Shown piece by piece: positions 51,687-61,122 of a DNA stretch of 64,000 nucleotides. Position numbers and translations under genes: made by a program. The notes beneath the pieces are model-generated. The model did no database searches, had not been told where the DNA came from, and was given only the letters and a program-made list of their open reading frames with translations. Positions within the stretch are counted from its first letter, which is position 1. Each line of letters begins with the position of its first letter. The DNA is from Streptomyces atratus (lineage in GTDB: Bacteria; Actinomycetota; Actinomycetes; Streptomycetales; Streptomycetaceae), in the NCBI RefSeq assembly GCF_014648655.1, contig NZ_BMRN01000003.1, forward strand, positions 1 to 64,000, written 5' to 3'.

Positions 51687-53339
51687 TCAGCCCTTGCTGA
51701 CCGCCGCCAGGATCTCCGGGAGCCGGTTCGCCGTTCGGGGAGCGGCGAGCCGTAGCCCCGCCCAGGAGATCAGCGCTCCGTACACCGCCCCCGCGGGCAG
51801 CAGCAGCCACAGCCACTGCTCCATGTCGGCGACATGCAGCCAGATCGTCACCGTGATCACGGGTGCGCAGAGCAGCGCCGCCGAGATCATGCCGCCGAAG
51901 ATCGAGATCCAGGCGAGCCCGGCCTGCCCCGGTGCCACGTTCTTGAACGCCCCGTCCTGCGGGATCGAGTACGGGAAGTTCGCCGACGCCACCGCACCCG
52001 TCGCCAGCATCGCGCCCAGCATGGCGAACGACAGGCCCATGACCTCCGGCAGCGCCTCCCAGTCGCCGAGCACCGCCGCCGTCACCACGGTCACCACAAT
52101 CGTGTACGGCAGCGTGATCAGCAGCAATGCCAGCGCCCGCGCCCGCAGTTCGAGGTACGCGTCCCGGGTGGAGGAGATGGTCAGCGCCACCATCCAGAAC
52201 GCGGAGGTGTCCTGCCCGAACTGGTTGTACATCTGCATGCCGAGCATCCCGGCGGCGAAGCAGGCGAAGTAGAGAGAGCCGGTGCCCTGCAACGCGTTGA
52301 GCATCGGCACGATCAGCCCGATCGCCAGCGCCGTGACCCAGGCGGCCTTGGTCTTCGGGTCGCGTGCGATGTACCGCAGACTGCGCTCCATCACGGGGCC
52401 CGTACGCCCCTGGGGCAGCAGTGCGGAGAGTTTGGAGCCGCCCTTGCCGGCCTTCTCGCGGTTCGGCTCGGCAGCCGCCAGGGTCGAACCGTCCGGGGCC
52501 GTCATCAGCTTCACCAGGCTCCGCTGCCACAGCCACAACAGCGCGAGCAGCGCCGCCACGGACAGCAGCAGCTGTACGGCGGCCTGCCCGTACGAGCCCT
52601 GCGACGCCGAGTCGACCGCCCCGATCGCCGAGGCGGGCGGCAGCCAGCGCACCACATCCGCGACCGGATCGAGGGCGGAGAGCCCGCCCGCCCGGCCGAG
52701 CCGTTGCGCACCGAAGTTGACGACCTGGAAGCCCACCGCGATCAAGAGTCCGCTGAGCACCGCGAGATCGCGGCCCTTGCGCGATGTCAGCAGCCGGGTG
52801 TTGGCCGTGGCCACGGCCCGCGTCAGCGCGACGCACACCAGCAGCGTGAGCGGCGCGGCCACCACGGCGAACACCGCACCGGCCGCCCCCTGCGCCACCG
52901 CGATCACCGAGCCGGCCGTCAGACAGAGCGTGAACAGCGGACCGATCCCGACCAGCGACGCCATCAGCAGCGCAGCGATCAGCGGGCGCGGCCGCAACGG
53001 CAGCATCACGAGACGGCTCGGGTCGAGGGTTTCGTCACCGCTGGGGAAGAACAGCGGCATCACGGTCCAGCCGACCGCCAGCAACCCGGCCAGCAGGACG
53101 ACGAGGGAGCCGGCATGGGCGTTCCCGCGCAGCGCGATCAGTGCGATCAGCTGGCCCGCGGCGATCAGCAGGGCGAGGACGAGGGAGGCGATGTACGCGG
53201 CCCGTCGGCCGGCCGACTGCCGCAGCCCGTTGCGCAGCAGGGTGAGCTTGAGCCGTACGAAGACGGGGACGAGCCCCTCGCCACCGCTCGTGCTGTCCCG
53301 GCCGGGGGCGGCTCCCACAGGGGCGTCGAGCACGCTCAT
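51687..53339 (-). CDS. ABC transporter permease, large
   Basis: A 550-residue membrane protein with about 12 hydrophobic segments (AAYIASLVLALLIAAGQLIALIAL; LLAGLLAVGWTVMPLFF; ALAIGLIVPMLNAL; LLLITLPYTIVVTVVTAAVL; WISIFGGMISAALLCAPVITVTIWL; LWLLLPAGAVYGALISWAGLRL). A central cytoplasmic loop follows about residue 320 (MERSLRYIARDPKTKAAW). This layout is that of a full-length ABC-2 type exporter permease. It overlaps the ATPase gene by ATGA. Substrate unknown. Confidence 0.9.
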   Translation of the reverse strand: MSVLDAPVGAAPGRDSTSGGEGLVPVFVRLKLTLLRNGLRQSAGRRAAYIASLVLALLIAAGQLIALIALRGNAHAGSLVVLLAGLLAVGWTVMPLFFPSGDETLDPSRLVMLPLRPRPLIAALLMASLVGIGPLFTLCLTAGSVIAVAQGAAGAVFAVVAAPLTLLVCVALTRAVATANTRLLTSRKGRDLAVLSGLLIAVGFQVVNFGAQRLGRAGGLSALDPVADVVRWLPPASAIGAVDSASQGSYGQAAVQLLLSVAALLALLWLWQRSLVKLMTAPDGSTLAAAEPNREKAGKGGSKLSALLPQGRTGPVMERSLRYIARDPKTKAAWVTALAIGLIVPMLNALQGTGSLYFACFAAGMLGMQMYNQFGQDTSAFWMVALTISSTRDAYLELRARALALLLITLPYTIVVTVVTAAVLGDWEALPEVMGLSFAMLGAMLATGAVASANFPYSIPQDGAFKNVAPGQAGLAWISIFGGMISAALLCAPVITVTIWLHVADMEQWLWLLLPAGAVYGALISWAGLRLAAPRTANRLPEILAAVSKG

Positions 53340-54175
53340 CGGTCGCCGCCCAGCCAGTCCAGGGACTCGCCGGTGGTCCGGGAGCCCGCGCCGACGAGTT
53401 CGAGGAAGGCGTTCTGCAGCGAGGACGCCTCGCCGCGCACCTGGGCCAGGGTGCCCTGGGCCCGGATCGTGCCGGCGGCCATGACGGCCACCCAGTCGCA
53501 GAGGGACTCCACGAGCTCCATCACATGACTGGAGAAGACGACGGTCGCCCCCGAGCGGGTGTACCGCTCCAGAACCTCGCGGATGGTCTGTGCCGACACC
53601 GGGTCGACGCCCTCGAACGGCTCGTCCAGGAAGAGTACTTCGGGGTTGTGCAGCAGCGCGGCGGCGAGTCCGATCTTCTTCCGCATGCCGGTCGAGTAGT
53701 CGACGACCAGCTTGTGCTGGGAGCCCGCCAGATCGAGTACATCGAGCAGCTGGGTGGCCCGTTTGTCGACCTCGGCGCCCGGCAGCCCGCGCAATCTTCC
53801 GGTGTACGCGAGGAGTTCGCGCCCCGAGAGGCGTTCGAAGAGTCGCAGCCCCTCCGGGAGCACACCGATCCTGGACTTCACCTCGACCGGATCGCGCCAC
53901 ACGTCGTGGCCGCCGACCTCGATCAGTCCCTGGTCGGGGCGGAGTAGTCCGGTGACCATCGACAGAGTGGTGGTCTTGCCTGCTCCGTTGGGGCCCACGA
54001 GACCGATGAACTTGCCTGCGGGCAGCTCCAGATCGATCCCGGCGACCGCGGTCTGCTCGCCGAACCGCTTCCACAGCCCCTGTACGCGAACGGCGGGCGG
54101 CGCCGTCGGAGCTCCGCCCGCCTCTCCCGCTTCTCCCGCCCGCACTGCTCTGTCGGTCTCTGTCCGGTCCTGCAT
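53336..54175 (-). CDS. ABC-2 type transporter ATPase
   Basis: A 279-residue ATPase of the CcmA/DrrA type. Walker A GLVGPNGAGKTTTLSMVTGLLRPDQG (about 60), the signature region YSTGMRKKIGLAAALLHNPEVLFLDEPFEGVDPVSA (about 163), and H-loop VFSSHVMELVESLCD. The signature is YSTGM where LSGGQ is common; this is normal for the subfamily. A 30-residue Ala/Glu/Gly lead precedes the domain. Forms an exporter with the permease gene just downstream. Confidence 0.94.
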   Translation of the reverse strand: MQDRTETDRAVRAGEAGEAGGAPTAPPAVRVQGLWKRFGEQTAVAGIDLELPAGKFIGLVGPNGAGKTTTLSMVTGLLRPDQGLIEVGGHDVWRDPVEVKSRIGVLPEGLRLFERLSGRELLAYTGRLRGLPGAEVDKRATQLLDVLDLAGSQHKLVVDYSTGMRKKIGLAAALLHNPEVLFLDEPFEGVDPVSAQTIREVLERYTRSGATVVFSSHVMELVESLCDWVAVMAAGTIRAQGTLAQVRGEASSLQNAFLELVGAGSRTTGESLDWLGGDR

Positions 54176-54228
54176 GATGTAAGCCTTTCGGTGTCCCCGT
54201 GTACGGGGACAGCCTACGAAAGGGCAGC

Positions 54229-54948
54229 TCAGGAGAGGCGTGCTCGTGCGTCGGCTGCTTCCCTTGCGCAGGCGTAGGCGAGCGGGCTGATGAGCTCCTT
54301 GGCGTCCGGCAGCCACCGGTTGGCGGATGTGGGACGGCGGGCCCACTGCACCGCCCCGCGTCCGCCGACCCGGGTCGGCGGCCCCGTCACGTAGTGGCCG
54401 TCGCCGCGGCCGACGAGGTCGATCGCGACTGCCCGCCAGCCCAACTTCCGTACCAGATCGTCCACGTCGGCCGCCGTGCCCGGCAGGACGAAGAAGAACA
54501 TCCGCCGGTCGGGGGTGCGGGTGACGGGTCCGAGCGGTACGTCCATCCGCTCCATGCGGGCCAGGGCGAGGAAGCCGGCGGACTCCGGTACGTCGATCGC
54601 GTCGAAGGAGCGACCGGTGGGCAACAGGATCGACGCCCCGGGGTGCTTGGACCACATCCGGCGGGCCGCGGTACCGCTGCCGGTCGCCCGGCCCGCCCAG
54701 TCGGGTCCGGCGGGGTGCGCGCCGGGCGAGGCGCAGCCGGCGTCGCCGCACGAGCACCGCTCGGCTCCCTCCGCCGCCTCCAGCCAGGTGCCGGGGCACA
54801 CGTCCCAGTGCCGCTCGTCCGCGTACCGCACCGCGGCGTCGAGCAGTTGCTCGTTCCGCTGCAGGGGGTTCTTCGCGGCTTCCATGACTCCGATGGGCTC
54901 TTCGACTCCGATGGGCTCTTCCACGAACAGCACAACTACCGCCCTCAC
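54229..54948 (-). CDS. Bifunctional DNA primase/polymerase (prim-pol) domain protein
   Basis: A 239-residue protein, if read from GTG at 54948; ATG at 54885 (MEAAKNPLQRNEQLLDAAVRYADERHWDV) is equally good. The N-terminal prim-pol-like core has the Cys cluster CSCGDAGCASPGAHP (about 65-80), PGASILLPTGRSFDAIDVP and the late strand AVQWARRPTSANRWLPDA. The repeat VEEPIGV-EEPIGV precedes the domain. The family is widespread in Streptomyces as short stand-alone proteins without helicase; activity is not proven. Confidence 0.82.
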   Translation of the reverse strand: MRAVVVLFVEEPIGVEEPIGVMEAAKNPLQRNEQLLDAAVRYADERHWDVCPGTWLEAAEGAERCSCGDAGCASPGAHPAGPDWAGRATGSGTAARRMWSKHPGASILLPTGRSFDAIDVPESAGFLALARMERMDVPLGPVTRTPDRRMFFFVLPGTAADVDDLVRKLGWRAVAIDLVGRGDGHYVTGPPTRVGGRGAVQWARRPTSANRWLPDAKELISPLAYACAREAADARARLS

Positions 54949-55174
54949 ATGGGGTTACGGGCGTGGCGGGTGTGGTCAGAGCTCATCGATCCGGCATGCG
55001 GGGCGCATGGATGCATGGGTGGGGGCGCGCGTGAAGCGGTGCCCGATCGGGCGGGTAGCCATTTAGGGGCAACTCCGGAACGGTCGGCCTCTGTCATATG
55101 CCGACATGAATGACAAGGAACACGTCGTACGTGATGAACACGATGAATGTGTGCATTTTCCGTGTATTAGCCGG

Positions 55175-55200
55175 GCAGTGATCCGCTCATCGATCACTGC
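55175..55200. promoter_or_regulatory. Nine-base inverted repeat before the NsdA-like gene
   Basis: GCAGTGATC and GATCACTGC are separated by eight bases and end 17 bases before the ATG, just ahead of the ribosome site AGGGGGAAA. Candidate operator or translation-affecting hairpin. Confidence 0.55.
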
Positions 55201-55216
55201 GGCCTCAGGGGGAAAC

Positions 55217-56599
55217 ATGGCAGCCAGGCCTCTCGTCGCCCGCCAGCCGAACGAACGGCTCCAGGCGCTCATTCAGGAAGCCGGATGCTCCAACGCCGGC
55301 CTCGCCCGCCGCGTCAACATGGTCGGCGCGGAGCGCGGGCTCGATCTGCGTTACGACAAGACCTCCGTGGCCCGTTGGCTGCGTGGACAGCAACCACGCG
55401 GCAGGGCATCGGGAATCATCGCCGAGGCGCTCGGGCGCAAGCTCGGCCGTACGGTCACGATCGACGAGATCGGCATGGCCAACGGCAAGAATCTGGCGTC
55501 CGGCGTCGGCCTGCAGTTCGCCCCGACCGTGATCGGGGCGATCGAGCAGGTCTGTGAGCTGTGGCGCAGCGATGTCGGCCGCCGCGACTTCCTGTCCGGT
55601 TCGACGATCGCGTCGTCGGCGCTGGTCGAGCCCAGCCGCGACTGGCTGATCACCGGCGCCGACCCGCAGGTGGCCCGGGCCGCCGGAGCCCGCGTCGGGA
55701 CGTCGGACGTGGAGGCGGTGCGGGCGATGACGGCCGCGCTCGTCGACCTCGACCACCGGTTCGGCAGCGGACATGTGCGGCCGGTCCTGGTGCACTACCT
55801 GAACAGCGTGGTCTCCGGGCTGCTCTCGGGGGCGTACCGCGAATCGGTCGGGCGGCAGCTGTTCGCGGCGGTCGCGCGGCTCACCGAACTCGCCGGGTAC
55901 ATGGCGGTCGACACGGGCCAGCCGGGGCTCGCCCAGCGCTACTACATCCAGGCGCTGCGCCTGGCGCAGGCGGCGGGCGACCGGGCGTACGGGGGTTACG
56001 TACTGGCCGCGTCGATGAGCCACCTTGCCGCGCAGCTCGGCAATCCGCGGGAGATCGCCCAGCTGGCACGGGCCGCACAGGAGGGCGCGCGCGGGCGTGT
56101 CACCCCGAGGGCGGAGGCGATGTTCTACGCGGCGGAGGCGCGCGGGCACGCCCTGCTCGGCGACGCCCGCACCTGTCAGGCGGTGACGGGCCGGGCGCTG
56201 ACGGCCATGGAGAATGCCGAATCGGGCACCGGGGACGACCCCGACTGGATCGCCCATTTCGACCACGCCTATCTCGCCGACGAGCTGGCGCACTGTCACC
56301 GTGACCTCGGGCAGGCCGAGGCGGCCGCCCGCCGGGCGAAGGAGTCCCTGGACGGCCACCCGGAGTCCCGGGCCCGCCGCCGCGGCATCGGCCTGGTACT
56401 TCTCGCCACGGCCCAGGTCCAGCTGCGCGAGGTGGAGCAGGCCTGCCACACGGGCACGCGGGCGATGGAGCTGCTGGGGTCGGTGCGCTCCAGCCGGGGA
56501 GTGGAGTATCTGGACGATCTGCAGCAGCGGCTGATGCCCTACGGGGACGAGCCGGCGGTGCGGGAGTTCGGGGCGCGGCTGGAACTCCAGGCGGCGTGA
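55217..56599 (+). CDS. NsdA-like TPR-containing developmental regulator
   Basis: A 460-residue protein starting AARPLVARQPNERLQALIQEAGCSNAGLARRVNMVG. An N-terminal Xre-like segment (about 10-90) includes YDKTSVARWLRGQQPRGRASGIIAEALGRKLGR. TPR-type repeats follow at about 180-440 (LAGYMAVDTGQPGLAQRYYIQALRLAQAAGD; LADELAHCHRDLGQAEAAARRAKESL). NsdA-type proteins repress sporulation and antibiotic genes in S. coelicolor; from memory this is a paralogue. An inverted repeat lies just upstream. Start supported by AGGGGGAAAC. Confidence 0.88.
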   Translation: MAARPLVARQPNERLQALIQEAGCSNAGLARRVNMVGAERGLDLRYDKTSVARWLRGQQPRGRASGIIAEALGRKLGRTVTIDEIGMANGKNLASGVGLQFAPTVIGAIEQVCELWRSDVGRRDFLSGSTIASSALVEPSRDWLITGADPQVARAAGARVGTSDVEAVRAMTAALVDLDHRFGSGHVRPVLVHYLNSVVSGLLSGAYRESVGRQLFAAVARLTELAGYMAVDTGQPGLAQRYYIQALRLAQAAGDRAYGGYVLAASMSHLAAQLGNPREIAQLARAAQEGARGRVTPRAEAMFYAAEARGHALLGDARTCQAVTGRALTAMENAESGTGDDPDWIAHFDHAYLADELAHCHRDLGQAEAAARRAKESLDGHPESRARRRGIGLVLLATAQVQLREVEQACHTGTRAMELLGSVRSSRGVEYLDDLQQRLMPYGDEPAVREFGARLELQAA

Positions 56600-56770
56600 G
56601 AGGGTCCGACCGGTGGAGTGCGACGGAGCGCCCCTTAACTGCGTCTTGAGAGCGCTGGATGTTACAGCGCCTGTGAAGGGGCGGTGAGTGACATCACGCG
56701 CTTGGCGAAGGGTGGCAACCACCCGATAGCGTGAGCCGACGATTCCGTAGGTTTACACGTAGGAGTCCCG

Positions 56771-58207
56771 GTGACGCAGAGCGGACAGGGTGACGAGCAG
56801 CAGCTCCCTGCTGTACGGCCCGCGCACGAAGGTGTCGTGCTGCCCGCGGGTGGCGGCGAGCCCTGGATACCGGGGGGGCCTGCGGATCAGGGCGCCCCGG
56901 CGGGCGGCCAGCCGTGGGGGCAGCCCTGGGGGCCGCAGTCGGCGCACCAGGACGCCTCGTCGCAGCCACAGGCACAGGCTCAGGGGCACGGCGCGTACGG
57001 GCAGGGCGCGTACGGGCAGGGGCAGCCGGCGCAGGCGTACGGCCAGCCGCAGGCATACGGACAGCCGCAGGCCCAGCCGCTGCCTCCCGCACAGCCCCAG
57101 CAGCCCCAGCAGCCGTACGCGCAGCCGTTGCCGCCCGAGGCCGTGCCCGGCATGGGCGGGGACGCGGACGCCACGCAGTACATCGCGCCGGTGCCCGCCG
57201 GGCCCGCGCCGGGCGGGCTGCCGCCGGAGAGCCCGGCGGAGGCCACCCAGTTCCTCGACCACGGAGCGCCGCAGCCGCAGGCGTACCAGCAGCCCCAGGC
57301 GCCTGCGCACGGCGGCGACGCCGAAGCGACCCAGTTCATCCCGCCGGTCCCCGGTGGCGCCCCGTACGGCATCAGGCCCGGGACCCCCGGCGAACGGCAG
57401 CCTCCCGCCGAGTTCGACAACCTGTTCCGCAACGACGGGCATGCGGGCGCCACCCAGCAGATGCCCCGGATCGACCCCGCGCAGCAGCACCAGGGCGCCC
57501 ATCAGCCCCCACGGGCCCCGCAGCCCCAGTACCAGCCCGTGGACGAGGGTCCGCAGGGGCGGACCGGGCAGCCCAAGAAGCGGGCGCACGTCAAGCTCAT
57601 CGCTGCGGTCGTCGTCGGCTGCGCCGTCGTCGGCCTCGGCGCGGGCGCGTTGATGAGCGGTGGCGACGACAAGGGCGCGGACAACAAGCAGCCGGTGGCC
57701 GCCGCCGGTTCATCCGCCGGTCGGCCTTCCGCGCAGCCCGAGGCCGATCCGGCGAAGCCGCAGGCCGAGGCGCTCGACAAGCTGCTGGCGGACAGCAACA
57801 ACAGCCGCGCCGCGGTCATCGGGGCCGTCGAGAAGACCAAGAGCTGCACCGACCTGGACCAGGCCGTGACCGATCTGAAAGGCGCCGCCCAGCAACGCCG
57901 TGATCTGGTGACCCGGCTCCAGGGGCTGACTGTCGACAAGCTGCCGGACCACGAGCGGCTGACCGCCTCCCTCACCAAGGCCTGGCAGGCGTCCGCCGCC
58001 GCCGACGAGCACTACGCCGCGTGGGCGGGCCAGGCCAAGAACGGCAAGAAGGTCTGCAAGCACGGCAAGGCCCGGACGACCTCCGAGTTCCAGCAAGCCA
58101 ACGTGAAGAGCGGCGAGGCGAGCAAGGCGAAGCAGGAGGCGTCGGGGCTGTGGAACTCGATCGCGTCGAAGTACGGGCTGACCCGGCATGCGGCGACCGA
58201 GCTCTGA
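56771..58207 (+). CDS. Gln/Pro-rich single-pass membrane protein
   Basis: A 478-residue protein from GTG at 56771. Residues 1-270 are low-complexity Q/P/A/G, with repeats such as GAYGQGAYGQG and YGQPQAYGQPQAQ, and three short DA/EA-T-Q-(Y/F)-(I/L) motifs (DATQYI, EATQFL, EATQFI). A Lys-rich stop and a transmembrane helix (LIAAVVVGCAVVGLGAGALM, about 278-297) lead to a helical extracytoplasmic domain with two Cys (KSCTDLDQAV; KKVCKHGKA). Function unknown; the layout recalls streptomycete proteins near Ser/Thr kinases, where the T motifs are possible phosphosites. Confidence 0.82.
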   Translation: MTQSGQGDEQQLPAVRPAHEGVVLPAGGGEPWIPGGPADQGAPAGGQPWGQPWGPQSAHQDASSQPQAQAQGHGAYGQGAYGQGQPAQAYGQPQAYGQPQAQPLPPAQPQQPQQPYAQPLPPEAVPGMGGDADATQYIAPVPAGPAPGGLPPESPAEATQFLDHGAPQPQAYQQPQAPAHGGDAEATQFIPPVPGGAPYGIRPGTPGERQPPAEFDNLFRNDGHAGATQQMPRIDPAQQHQGAHQPPRAPQPQYQPVDEGPQGRTGQPKKRAHVKLIAAVVVGCAVVGLGAGALMSGGDDKGADNKQPVAAAGSSAGRPSAQPEADPAKPQAEALDKLLADSNNSRAAVIGAVEKTKSCTDLDQAVTDLKGAAQQRRDLVTRLQGLTVDKLPDHERLTASLTKAWQASAAADEHYAAWAGQAKNGKKVCKHGKARTTSEFQQANVKSGEASKAKQEASGLWNSIASKYGLTRHAATEL

Positions 58208-58253
58208 CCCGGGGCTCGGTATCGGGCCCCTCCGGCGATTGAGGAGAGGGGGT

Positions 58254-58272
58254 CCGGGGGCACGGCCCCCGG
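58254..58272. terminator. Hairpin between convergent genes
   Basis: CCGGGGGC-ACG-GCCCCCGG, eight base pairs, directly before the stop of the solute-binding protein gene. Confidence 0.65.
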
Positions 58273-58276
58273 TACC

Positions 58277-59563
58277 TCACCCCTTCGCGCTCGCATCCGA
58301 CAGAGTCTTCGTCACGTCCACGAACCCCTTCTTGTCCGCGACGAGCCGCCCGTCACGCACCACCTGAAACGTCACCCTGGTGTTCACGACACGTGGATAC
58401 GCGGACGATCCGAGCATGTCCGTGAAGCGCCAGCGCAGCACCGGAGTGAGGCCGCCGGTGTCGACGGGGGTGCCGTGGTTGAGGGCGGAGGTGAGCTTCC
58501 AGGCGGTGATCTCCGGGGCGTCGATCGACTTCACGAGTTCGTTCAGCACGGTGTACGCGATCCACGTGGTCTGGACGCCCGTGTCGTCCGGGTCGATCCG
58601 GTTGTCGCCGAAGGCGTGCTTACGGATCACCTCCCGCATCAGGTCCCAGCGGGCGTCGCCCGATTCCGGGTACCAGCCGGTGAGGTACGCCCCCTCGAAC
58701 GGGCTGTTCCGGCCGCCGGTGCTGTCGATCAGCGGCTGCCCGACACTGCCGAGTACGGACGAGATCCCTACGCTCCCGTACGACGGTTCGAGCCGGCGGA
58801 AGGAGTCGAAGAACGTCTCCGTACTCTCCCCGAGCACACTTGTCACACAGCCGCCGCTCGTCCCCGCCGCCTGGAGCGCCCGCTCGGCGTCCTTGTCGTA
58901 CGAAGTGGCCGACTCCGCCGCCCGGATGTCGGCGGGCTCGGGACGACGGGCCTCGGTGAGTCCGGTCTTGAGGAGCCAGGCCTGGTCGTCGCCGGCCAGG
59001 GTGTCGGGCCGCACCACGGAAACCCGCTCGCAACTGCGGGCGAGCTGCTGGGCGTTGCCCGCGAGCAGTGCCGGCTGGCCGCCGTTGACGGGGTAGGAGA
59101 CGTAGCTGCTGAACTCCTCGTCGGAGGCGCCGTAGCCGCCGATGTAGGGGATCTGGGCGGTCTCCAGCGGCGCCATGAACGAGGACCCGTGCCGGCTGTA
59201 CGAGCCGACGACCGCCACCGCCTGCTCCTTGACGGCCAGCCGGGCGCAGTTTGCCGCGCCGAGCGAGGTGTCCTGCTCGTCGCAGGTGACGACGCGCAGC
59301 TTGTGTCCGTCGAGCCCGCCGCTGTTGTTGACCCAGCGGGCGTACGTGCGCGCCATGGCGGTCATGCCCGCCATGTTCGCCGTGTCCGGTTCCGTGGCGC
59401 CGCCCGGGGCCCACGTCACGACGGTGAGGGGCTCCCTGGAGTCCCCCGAAGCCCCAGGGAGCGCACCGCAGCCGGTGACCAGCAACGCCCCGACCGCCGC
59501 CGTACTTGTGAGGAGCTTGTAGGGGCGGGGGGAGGTGAGGCGTCGCCGTCCGGTCATAGACAT
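58277..59563 (-). CDS. ABC-type branched-chain/amide solute-binding lipoprotein
   Basis: A 428-residue lipoprotein starting at 59563; nearby ATGs at 59557 and 59569 are alternatives. The signal YKLLTSTAAVGALLVTGC ends at the lipobox Cys at about residue 33. The body is a periplasmic-binding-protein I fold (MAGMTAMARTYARWVNNSGGLDGHKLRVVTCDEQ; GAANCARLAVKEQAVAVVGSYSRHG; PYIGGYGASDEEFSSYVSYPVNGG; WIAYTVLNELVKSI), as in LivJ-type receptors. No permease or ATPase adjoins it, so it may be an orphan receptor. Confidence 0.88.
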   Translation of the reverse strand: MSMTGRRRLTSPRPYKLLTSTAAVGALLVTGCGALPGASGDSREPLTVVTWAPGGATEPDTANMAGMTAMARTYARWVNNSGGLDGHKLRVVTCDEQDTSLGAANCARLAVKEQAVAVVGSYSRHGSSFMAPLETAQIPYIGGYGASDEEFSSYVSYPVNGGQPALLAGNAQQLARSCERVSVVRPDTLAGDDQAWLLKTGLTEARRPEPADIRAAESATSYDKDAERALQAAGTSGGCVTSVLGESTETFFDSFRRLEPSYGSVGISSVLGSVGQPLIDSTGGRNSPFEGAYLTGWYPESGDARWDLMREVIRKHAFGDNRIDPDDTGVQTTWIAYTVLNELVKSIDAPEITAWKLTSALNHGTPVDTGGLTPVLRWRFTDMLGSSAYPRVVNTRVTFQVVRDGRLVADKKGFVDVTKTLSDASAKG

Positions 59564-59680
59564 GCACATTTCCGCCCGTGGGGTAACGCTGCTGTGTGCT
59601 TGGTACAACGCTCGGTGACATCCGGGTGAATTACGGGGGCCTGTGCGGGGAGCCGGGAAGGGAACGTACGATCGACAACC

Positions 59681-60178
59681 GTGCAGCAAGGTTCGGAGAA
59701 CACTTCCCGTCGCGGCCGTCGCTCCTCCACCATGGGCGGCATGCCGCTGAATGACATGCCTTGGTGGCGCTGGCGCAGCAACGTGCGCTCGGCGCTGCAC
59801 ATGCTCTCCGACCCCGTTTTCCACCACGAGTGCTGGCTGGCCGGACAGGAAGGGTACGGCGACGTCACCGACGCCGTGTACCGCCTGGTCGAGGACACCT
59901 GGCTGGACAACTGGTCCGCCGAGAAATACGTCGGGACGATCTTCCGCGACTCCGGCGAGTCCGCCCTCGTCGACGTCGCCGTGCTCCGGGTGCTGCGCAT
60001 CATGCACCAGGTCGGCGCGGACGCCCCCGTGTCGGCGTATCTGGAGCACCACGGCTGGCCGGAGGCCGTACGGGCCGCCCGCGAGGCCCATGTGCTGCTC
60101 GCCACCAATGACGGCGACGACCCGGACGCCCCGCCGCGCTCCCTGGATGTGCTCCGCATCATGACCAGGACGGCCTGA
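59681..60178 (+). CDS. Conserved actinobacterial hypothetical protein
   Basis: A 165-residue protein from GTG at 59681. After a short basic lead (SRRGRRSST) it has a conserved aromatic block (MPLNDMPWWRWRSNVRSALHMLSDPVFHHECWLAGQEGYGD). A helical part follows (AVYRLVEDTWLDNWSAEKYVGTIFRDSGESALVDVAVLRVLRIMHQVG). No catalytic motif or membrane segment is seen and the family has no assigned role. It is 28 bases upstream of purU on the same strand, possibly co-transcribed. Confidence 0.82.
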   Translation: MQQGSENTSRRGRRSSTMGGMPLNDMPWWRWRSNVRSALHMLSDPVFHHECWLAGQEGYGDVTDAVYRLVEDTWLDNWSAEKYVGTIFRDSGESALVDVAVLRVLRIMHQVGADAPVSAYLEHHGWPEAVRAAREAHVLLATNDGDDPDAPPRSLDVLRIMTRTA

Positions 60179-60206
60179 CAGCGGTCCGGTGTGGCACGCT
60201 ACGGGG

Positions 60207-61085
60207 ATGACCGCGCCGCAGCCTGCTGAGACCACCCCGGAGCAGTACGTCCTCACGCTCTCCTGCCCGGACAAACAGGGCATCGTGCACGCCGTGTCGA
60301 GCTATCTCTTCATGACCGGCTGCAATATCGAGGACAGTCAGCAGTTCGGCGACCACGACACGGGTCTGTTCTTCATGCGTGTCCACTTCTCGGCGCACAG
60401 CCCGGTGACCGTGGAGAAGCTGCGGGCCAGCTTCGCCGCGATCGGCGACTCCTTCCGGATGGACTGGCAGATCCACCGCTCCTCGGAGCGGATGCGGGTC
60501 GTGCTGATGGTCAGCAAGTTCGGGCACTGCCTCAACGACCTGCTGTTCCGCTCCCGGATCGAGGCGCTGCCGATCGAGATCGCCGCCGTCGTCTCCAACC
60601 ACACGGACTTCGCCGAGCTCGTCGCCTCGTACGACGTTCCCTTCCGGCACATCCCGGTGACCAAGGAGAACAAGGCCGCCGCGGAGGCGGAGCTGCTGGA
60701 TCTGGTCCGCGAGGAGAACGTCGAACTGGTCGTCCTCGCCCGCTACATGCAGGTCCTCTCGGACGATCTGTGCAAGCAGCTGAGCGGCCGGATCATCAAC
60801 ATCCACCACTCCTTCCTGCCGAGCTTCAAGGGCGCGAAGCCGTACCACCAGGCGCACGCCCGTGGTGTGAAGCTGATCGGTGCGACGGCGCACTATGTGA
60901 CGGCCGACCTCGACGAGGGGCCGATCATCGAGCAGGAGGTCGAGCGGGTGGGCCACGGCGTCACGCCGGACCAGCTGGTCGCCGTCGGCCGCGATGTGGA
61001 GTGCCGGGCGCTGGCGCGGGCGGTGAAGTGGCACGCGGAGCGCCGCATCCTGCTCAACGGGCGCCGCACGGTGATCTTCTCGTAG
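60207..61085 (+). CDS. purU: Formyltetrahydrofolate deformylase
   Basis: A 292-residue enzyme releasing formate from 10-formyl-THF, balancing one-carbon units. An N-terminal ACT domain (TLSCPDKQGIVHAVSSYLFMTGCNIEDSQQF) is followed by a formyl-transferase fold (RVVLMVSKFGHCLNDLLFR; VVSNHTDFAELVASYDVPFRHIPV). The catalytic Asn-His-Asp set is in IINIHHSFLPSFKGAKPYHQAHARGVKLIGATAHYVTADLDEGPI. Start at 60207 with ACGGGG. It ends at a 25-base-pair hairpin. Confidence 0.96.
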   Translation: MTAPQPAETTPEQYVLTLSCPDKQGIVHAVSSYLFMTGCNIEDSQQFGDHDTGLFFMRVHFSAHSPVTVEKLRASFAAIGDSFRMDWQIHRSSERMRVVLMVSKFGHCLNDLLFRSRIEALPIEIAAVVSNHTDFAELVASYDVPFRHIPVTKENKAAAEAELLDLVREENVELVVLARYMQVLSDDLCKQLSGRIINIHHSFLPSFKGAKPYHQAHARGVKLIGATAHYVTADLDEGPIIEQEVERVGHGVTPDQLVAVGRDVECRALARAVKWHAERRILLNGRRTVIFS

Positions 61086-61122
61086 GACGCGGGCCGGGCG
61101 GGACTTTGCGGGCCCGGCACAG

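Noticed and set aside
54949..55216. Gene start upstream of the NsdA-like gene (frame from 55106)
   Set aside because: The extra 37 codons include the inverted repeat and the ribosome site of the ATG at 55217.
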